DNA of 64,000 bases, taken from Litoditis marina (Eukaryota > Nematoda > Chromadorea > Rhabditida > Rhabditidae). A program made the translations under genes and the position numbers. The notes under the pieces are model-generated. The model saw nothing but the letters and a program-made list of their open reading frames with translations. It made no database searches and was not told the origin of the DNA. The stretch covers positions 30,590,947 through 30,654,946 of the forward strand of contig OZ038434.1 of assembly GCA_964036275.1 (NCBI GenBank), read 5' to 3'. Every line of letters starts with the position of its first letter. Within the stretch, counting starts at the first letter, position 1. Positions 56,901-64,000 of the stretch are shown piece after piece.

Positions 56901-59900
56901 AAAAACACTTAATTGTATTGATTCTCTAGCAAAAAAAAGACAAATTTATCTGAATTGGCGTAGAAAAAGGACGTTTTCGGAATTTTTCTTTCTCTGCGGA
57001 CAGTTTTTCCTGGCTTATGCAACCTGTCCTGCCCCACAAAAGAAAAGAGAGAAATTTTGGGCGTTCAAAATAATATTATTCCTACCCCTTCTCTTCCAAA
57101 CACGTATAATGAATCTGTAAACTGCTAGTGAAATCACCTGCAAATGTTCCTTGGCGTCAATGTCAGCCATTTTTCGCAGAATCAGTCGAAGGGGGAAGAT
57201 GGTGAACGATCGATACGCACTCCACATTGTGGGAGTCATTCCTGAATAGAAACTGTTTGAACACAAACATAAATTGATAGGAAATTAGGTGTTTTTCTGG
57301 GCGATCAAACTACGGAGTTGGGTGAGCGGTCTGATTTTCACCAGTAAAGAAGACTAGTTTTGAAATTAGGATAGTTCAAAATCCTGATTCAGATTAAAAA
57401 CGGGTTATTCTATGGAACATCCAACAAAGTGGCCCTATGTTTGAACACAAAGGAAATGAATAGAAAAAAAAAACGATTTTTTGTGTATGAACACTATGAA
57501 CAGTTACATCTGAGGAAAAGAAATAAGCGTTACATGGTTTCTAGCCAGAAAAATCCGAGAAAAGGACGGTGTTTCTTTCTGTTTTATGAGAAATCCAGAA
57601 AGTACGAACTAAGAATGACGGGTTCCTATTTCTGCCTATTCACGCGAAGTTCAAAGAGTATAGCCCCAACGCACCGCTATTGTCCGTAATATTTGCTGCA
57701 TAGTCGAACTTCTCCAGCAAATAGGCGACCAGATTATTGTGCTGACCCTGAATAAATACTCAACATTCACCACTGAAACTTCCTTCATTGAACCGAGAGC
57801 CCAAAGCCAGTTTTGTTACTAAGTTACTCAAACAACTTCAACATCGATCGTACAATGTGGAAAACAATGCTTATTTACACCGGCGAGCAGGGGTGACCAA
57901 AAATTTGACCGACCCTACCGCCGGTACGACCCCTCCCCTTTAAAAAATATAAATTCACCGAAAAATACGAATTTATTCTTCAAAATTGCGAGAACTTCAC
58001 GAAAATCGGCAAAAAGCGCCATTATTTTTGAAAATTTCCGCCCTTTTGAAGCCTATACAACCCCCCTGCCCTTGAAAATGTTGCACGCGTGCAACTTGTG
58101 GTCACCCCTGCCGGCGAGAACCGCTTACTTTCATAATGAATAATTGATACACGTTACTACCATAGTGACACATAATCTAGTATGCTGAATCTAAAATTAC
58201 GAAATGCGCTAATGACACTGAGATTTACCTGCACAGCCAGATGGATGGGAGTGTAACCCTGTGTATCTCGGACATTTGCCACCGCACCAGCCTTAAAACG
58301 CGACTATCAAACTTTAATCAGAACAGATGTAATTCAGGTCAAACCGTGGATGATCACAATGTTTTCTGTAAACACTGAGTATCGAATCAATGTATATAAG
58401 ACAAATAAAAAAACCAGCTTATCGCCTCTAAAAGCTGATTTTTTTTAAAGATTAAAAGCTGATGAAAAGCTGATTAGTTTGATTCACTGTCTGAGCGGCC
58501 AAGCAATTGGGCAGCAAGCCTACAGTTGTGGCCTGAACCTGAAAACTCATCAATCTGAACAAAATCAACCAATTCAATACATTTTTATCGAAAGTTCCCT
58601 TACCTTGATTAAAACAGCACAGGAGGCCAGATTCCCAACTCTCGCAGCCCAATGGAGAGCCGAAGATTGCAGAATACCACCGAGAACATTTGGATCGGCG
58701 CCAAGAGACAATAACCTGCAACTCAGAGACTCAGACAATTCCTTGCCAATTAACAAGCCCCTTTTGTAGAGACCTCAACGAGAGAGTGTGCAGGTCAGAA
58801 AAAAGTAGATGTCTCAGACTGTCTGCGGCCTCAATGACCTGCATGCTCTCTCGCTTTTGTAGCTGGCCAATCGCAAAAAATTAACGCCAATCGTTCTGAG
58901 ATGTTGAACAAGAATCAATACAGACCAGCGCAGCGAAACGCTGAGCACAAAAGACTAATTATTCGACCTATACCTTATCCCTTTCCTCTAAACAAATCAT
59001 ACGGCGAATTCTCAATTCTCCAACTACCCTGTTGAGCGAAGATTGTCGTTTTTCCACCTACCACACTATGTCATCAACACATCAACTATACAGATACAGA
59101 TACAGCTCAGAACGTGTACCAAATTCTATGTTACTTTTCTGCTCCAAAGAAAGTAATCGCATTTGGCACCTCTGAACAAAACATACGTAAAATACTCCCT
59201 TATTCTGATATTGGATGATGCTCACTTTTGCCCGATTCCGATTGTGTCATGATCACTTTTTGGGGTCAATGTTGCAGATTCTAGGCGAAATTACTATTAT
59301 TTTGTGTTTTCGGTGCTGCTCATGCTCACTTTTTGGACTGCTCATGCTCACTTTTTGGACTGCTCATGCTCACTTTTTGGACTGCTCATGCACACTTTTT
59401 GGACTGCTCATGCTCACTGTTTTCGCCCCGATTCCGAACTATTTCACGTATGGAACAAAATGAATAATATTTTAATAAATAAATGTATATTATCGAACCT
59501 TTGTACAATCGGCACCCGATTATTGATCGCGGCCCAATGCAACAACGAACAGCCATCCGTGTCTGAGCTGGAGGCATTCACTCCGTCCTAGAAATATAAA
59601 TTATAAATGGGAATGAAATAGGCGGTTTACACATGCAACCGGGTTGCATGTGTACTTGTGTACGAAACTATTGGTTGCTTTCAAATGCAACCAAATTTGC
59701 CTACAGTGAGACTTTTTGAGTACGTAAAGTGACTTTGGTTGCATTTGAGATGCAACCAGGTTGCATGTGAAAGCAACCAATAGTTTTGGCCTATGAAATA
59801 CTGGAATACTCTGGAGGTGAAACCATTATTCGCACAAACCAGCAAACTAGTGAGGTGTGACTATTACAAAAAAGTAATTCGTTCTACGCTTCACTTTTCA

Positions 59901-60379
59901 AATACGAACAACCGGTTCCCCCCAATCAAGTCAAATTTTATACTAATAGTACAATTATGTTAAACCAATTTCGCAGGAACCACTGTGCAATCAATTTCAA
60001 CAACGAACGTATGTCTTTTGAAGGCGAGGAGCGGTTACCGATTAAAAATTAGTTGGAAAAACGGTTCCAAAGTAAACAACAAGTACCTAAGTTAACTACC
60101 GATCGAAATATCCAGTGCCTGTGTTCAAGAACACGCATAATGGTTGAAAGATGTGTTCAACCAAACCCCCGCATCCTTGGGGAGTTCGCCAAAACTAAGC
60201 CCCACCCACATGTTCCGACAGTCGGTCCAATTCTTTCAAACAAGTTTGTTTTACTTTCTAAATTACGCCCCGCCCACCTGCTCAAGCAGTTGGTCCAACT
60301 CCTTCAAATCTCCTCGTTGACAGGCGACAACCGCCCTACTGATGACGTCATCTTCGGCAGATTCACCCCGAGGGCTCAT
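52151..60379 (-). CDS. dhhc-14: Ankyrin-repeat DHHC palmitoyltransferase (HIP14/ZDHHC17 type)
   Basis: Fifteen exons in continuous phase, 564 residues: 60278-60379, 59499-59587, 58604-58715, 58229-58291, 57675-57747, 57138-57241, 56740-56792, 56324-56421, 55630-55728, 54974-55166, 54446-54532, 53959-54111, 53428-53594, 52730-52830 and 52151-52351. Residues about 15-235 are ankyrin repeats ([49 protein letters not shown]). Then come membrane helices at about 262-300, 310-328 and 340-357, the DPG motif, the cysteine-rich domain with FDHHCPW (catalytic Cys at about 418), two more helices, and a polar tail rich in Ser/His. The enzyme attaches palmitate to cysteines of membrane-associated proteins, with the ankyrin part recruiting substrates. 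C. elegans has two ankyrin DHHC genes (dhhc-13, dhhc-14); I favour dhhc-14 because I recall it on X, so the symbol is tentative while the family is secure. Confidence 0.95.
52375..52725. repeat. GA microsatellites filling a DHHC-gene intron
   Basis: Two pure (GA)n cores (about 52427-52486 and 52643-52720). The intron 52352-52729 consists almost wholly of this tract. Confidence 0.95.
52864..53111. mobile_element. TTCCACCCA/GGTGAAACA foldback family copy
   Basis: Left end CAGTTTGTTCCACCCACTTA, right end GATTGGTGAAACAGACTAAA. In a DHHC-gene intron. Confidence 0.8.
53280..53378. repeat. CT microsatellite
   Basis: (CT)n about 95 bp in a DHHC-gene intron. Confidence 0.95.
53905..53936. repeat. 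ATT trinucleotide microsatellite
   Basis: (ATT)n, about 10 units, in a DHHC-gene intron near the donor of exon 53959-54111. A shorter (ATT)n is at 61190-61209. Confidence 0.95.
54199..54252 (-). other. Possible 54-nt cassette exon in the DHHC gene
   Basis: Flanked by acceptor CTACCACAG and donor GTAAAA, exactly 18 codons, open in the frame set by the preceding exon (phase 2 in, phase 2 out). It would add 18 residues (including [10 protein letters not shown]) between the third membrane helix and the DPG motif. The main model skips it because the direct joint gives the family sequence. Confidence 0.3.
55755..55886. mobile_element. CACGTGA foldback family copy, reverse
   Basis: Copy in the DHHC gene, starting inside the intron just above exon 55630-55728; ends GTCAATTGTACCGTCACG and CTTCTAGTATA. 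Confidence 0.75.
56085..56275 (-). mobile_element. Divergent tRNA-derived SINE-like element
   Basis: Same subfamily as 23510-23665: GACTCGAATCGGGTCCAAAA, GCTAACTACTACACCAA and a right end like the main family (AAAGTGAGACATACAGTA). In a DHHC-gene intron. Confidence 0.6.
56513..56660 (+). mobile_element. Tail fragment of the tRNA-Ser-headed SINE-like element
   Basis: Matches the tail of 14822-15095 from the CTCACGCATGCC-like part to ACACAAATTTATTA. Confidence 0.6.
58755..58900. mobile_element. Foldback element, GGCCAGCTACAAAAGCGAGA family
   Basis: GAGAGTGTGCAGGTCAG on the left, ATGCTCTCTCGCTTTTGTAG and CTGGCCAATCGC on the right; lies between DHHC exons 2 and 3. A further decayed copy is at about 6840-6985. 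Confidence 0.7.
59319..59419. repeat. 22-bp tandem repeat, about 4.6 copies
   Basis: Unit CTCATGCTCACTTTTTGGAC plus TG, starting at 59319, 59341, 59363, 59385 and 59407 (partial), with one base change in copy 4. In intron 2 of the DHHC gene. Confidence 0.95.
59618..59795. mobile_element. Nested inverted repeat with ATGCAACC units
   Basis: CATGCAACCGGGTTGCATG at the left, a mirror unit at 59748-59770, and AAACTATTGGTTGCTTTC against GAAAGCAACCAATAGTTTT. In intron 1 of the DHHC gene. Confidence 0.7.
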
Positions 60380-60984
60380 CGATTAAACTACTTTAAAGTG
60401 CACAAGAGGATTAGTTATGAACCAAACTACAAGCTACTGTGCACTCTTACTTTTTCACCTTACAAATGGAAATTCGCATATTTCAGCCAACTGAGAAGCA
60501 CGAAAAAGCCACATGTTTCTCATTCTTTTCTTCGATTCTAACAATTGTATGAAATGAGCAAGCACTCGAAAAACTGAAAGCAATGAACAAAAGTAACCTA
60601 ACAATTTCGGGTGCGTGCCAAAGACCCGATAGGTGCGACAGAAACTCGTTCAAATACTAACATGGAATCGCTCAACCACACACATATAAAACAAAACAAA
60701 CTTCAAAATATCCGCTTCATTATACAATACACGTCGCAGAAACAATTACACACAATACTAAATCTACAATAGAAATTTGAAACACTACCTACTACTTTAC
60801 TATGCAAACCGGAAAGTTACACGAAACAATTTGCAAATTGTTGTAAGTTTCGATAAAAAAATACATGCAAAAAGTTCTCGGTAAGTCGCGCCTAAGAAAT
60901 CACTTCAAAAATGAGTGAACCCCCTACGAACCACAAAAACTGCTGGTTACATAGAGAAAATGACTCAAACAATATTTGGTATGA

Positions 60985-60990
60985 TTTATT
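60985..60990 (-). terminator. Polyadenylation signal of the SDHA gene
   Basis: On the minus strand AATAAA starts 11 bases after the TAA stop. Very short 3' untranslated regions are normal in nematodes. Confidence 0.6.
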
Positions 60991-61001
60991 CGAAGGTTCC
61001 T

Positions 61002-63934
<2,933 letters not shown>

Positions 63935-64000
63935 CTGCAAAGAGGTAGTAAAAAAACCGTTTCATAATCCAAAAAAGTTAGGCCATAATTCTGCAAACTA

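Noticed and set aside
59319..59419. CRISPR-like array
   Set aside because: Contiguous units with no spacers, in an intron of a eukaryotic gene.
40295..60379. RPAP2-like and DHHC genes as one operon
   Set aside because: Same strand, but the gap between them is 1.15 kb and contains a GA tract; typical nematode operon gaps are near 100-400 bp.

Overview
This is nematode genomic DNA, most likely from a Caenorhabditis species. The evidence is short AT-rich introns, acceptors of the TTTTCAG type, start codons sitting directly on an acceptor (as in spliced-leader trans-splicing), a FIRFamide neuropeptide precursor that matches flp-5, and a succinate dehydrogenase flavoprotein gene on the same segment. 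From memory, flp-5 and sdha-1 lie close together on the X chromosome of C. elegans, so I read the window as the equivalent X-linked block. That synteny is recalled, not searched.

Layout. At 160-547 (+) is the 3' end of an unrecognised gene. At 2259-6282 (+) is an unrecognised coiled-coil gene, with two possible 5' exons at 1186-1980. At 8744-10811 (-) is a 113-residue coiled-coil protein. At 13684-18609 (-) is an alpha-carbonic anhydrase whose first exon I could not find. From 18610 to 27544 there is no recognisable gene, only dispersed repeats. At 27545-32281 (+) is flp-5. At 34893-39229 (-) is a small two-helix membrane protein that resembles DPM2. At 40295-51000 (-) is an RPAP2/Rtr1-type RNA polymerase II CTD phosphatase. 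At 52151-60379 (-) is an ankyrin-repeat DHHC palmitoyltransferase of the HIP14/ZDHHC17 type. From 61002 to the right edge (-) is the C-terminal half of the succinate dehydrogenase flavoprotein. For the last three genes the exon junctions were checked base by base: lengths, phases and protein continuity all agree.

The genes do not form one pathway; each has its own role (secreted peptide, CO2 hydration, ER glycolipid chemistry, transcription, protein lipidation, respiration). The three genes from 40295 onward share a strand, but the gaps of about 0.6-1.2 kb do not suggest a tight operon.

The non-coding part is unusually rich in short dispersed repeats. I separate more than a dozen families: a tRNA-derived SINE-like element, many foldback (MITE-like) families, a 0.8-kb GC-rich element with long inverted termini and 3-bp duplicated flanks, C-rich foldbacks, GTAACC and TCGAG foldbacks, and many CT/GA microsatellites. 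One foldback copy is inserted inside another family with a clear 5-bp target duplication. An approximately 100-bp unit carrying a splice acceptor is present three times in tandem in the RPAP2-like gene. These are the most interesting parts of the window. I see no CRISPR array, rRNA gene, convincing functional tRNA gene, or transposase reading frame.
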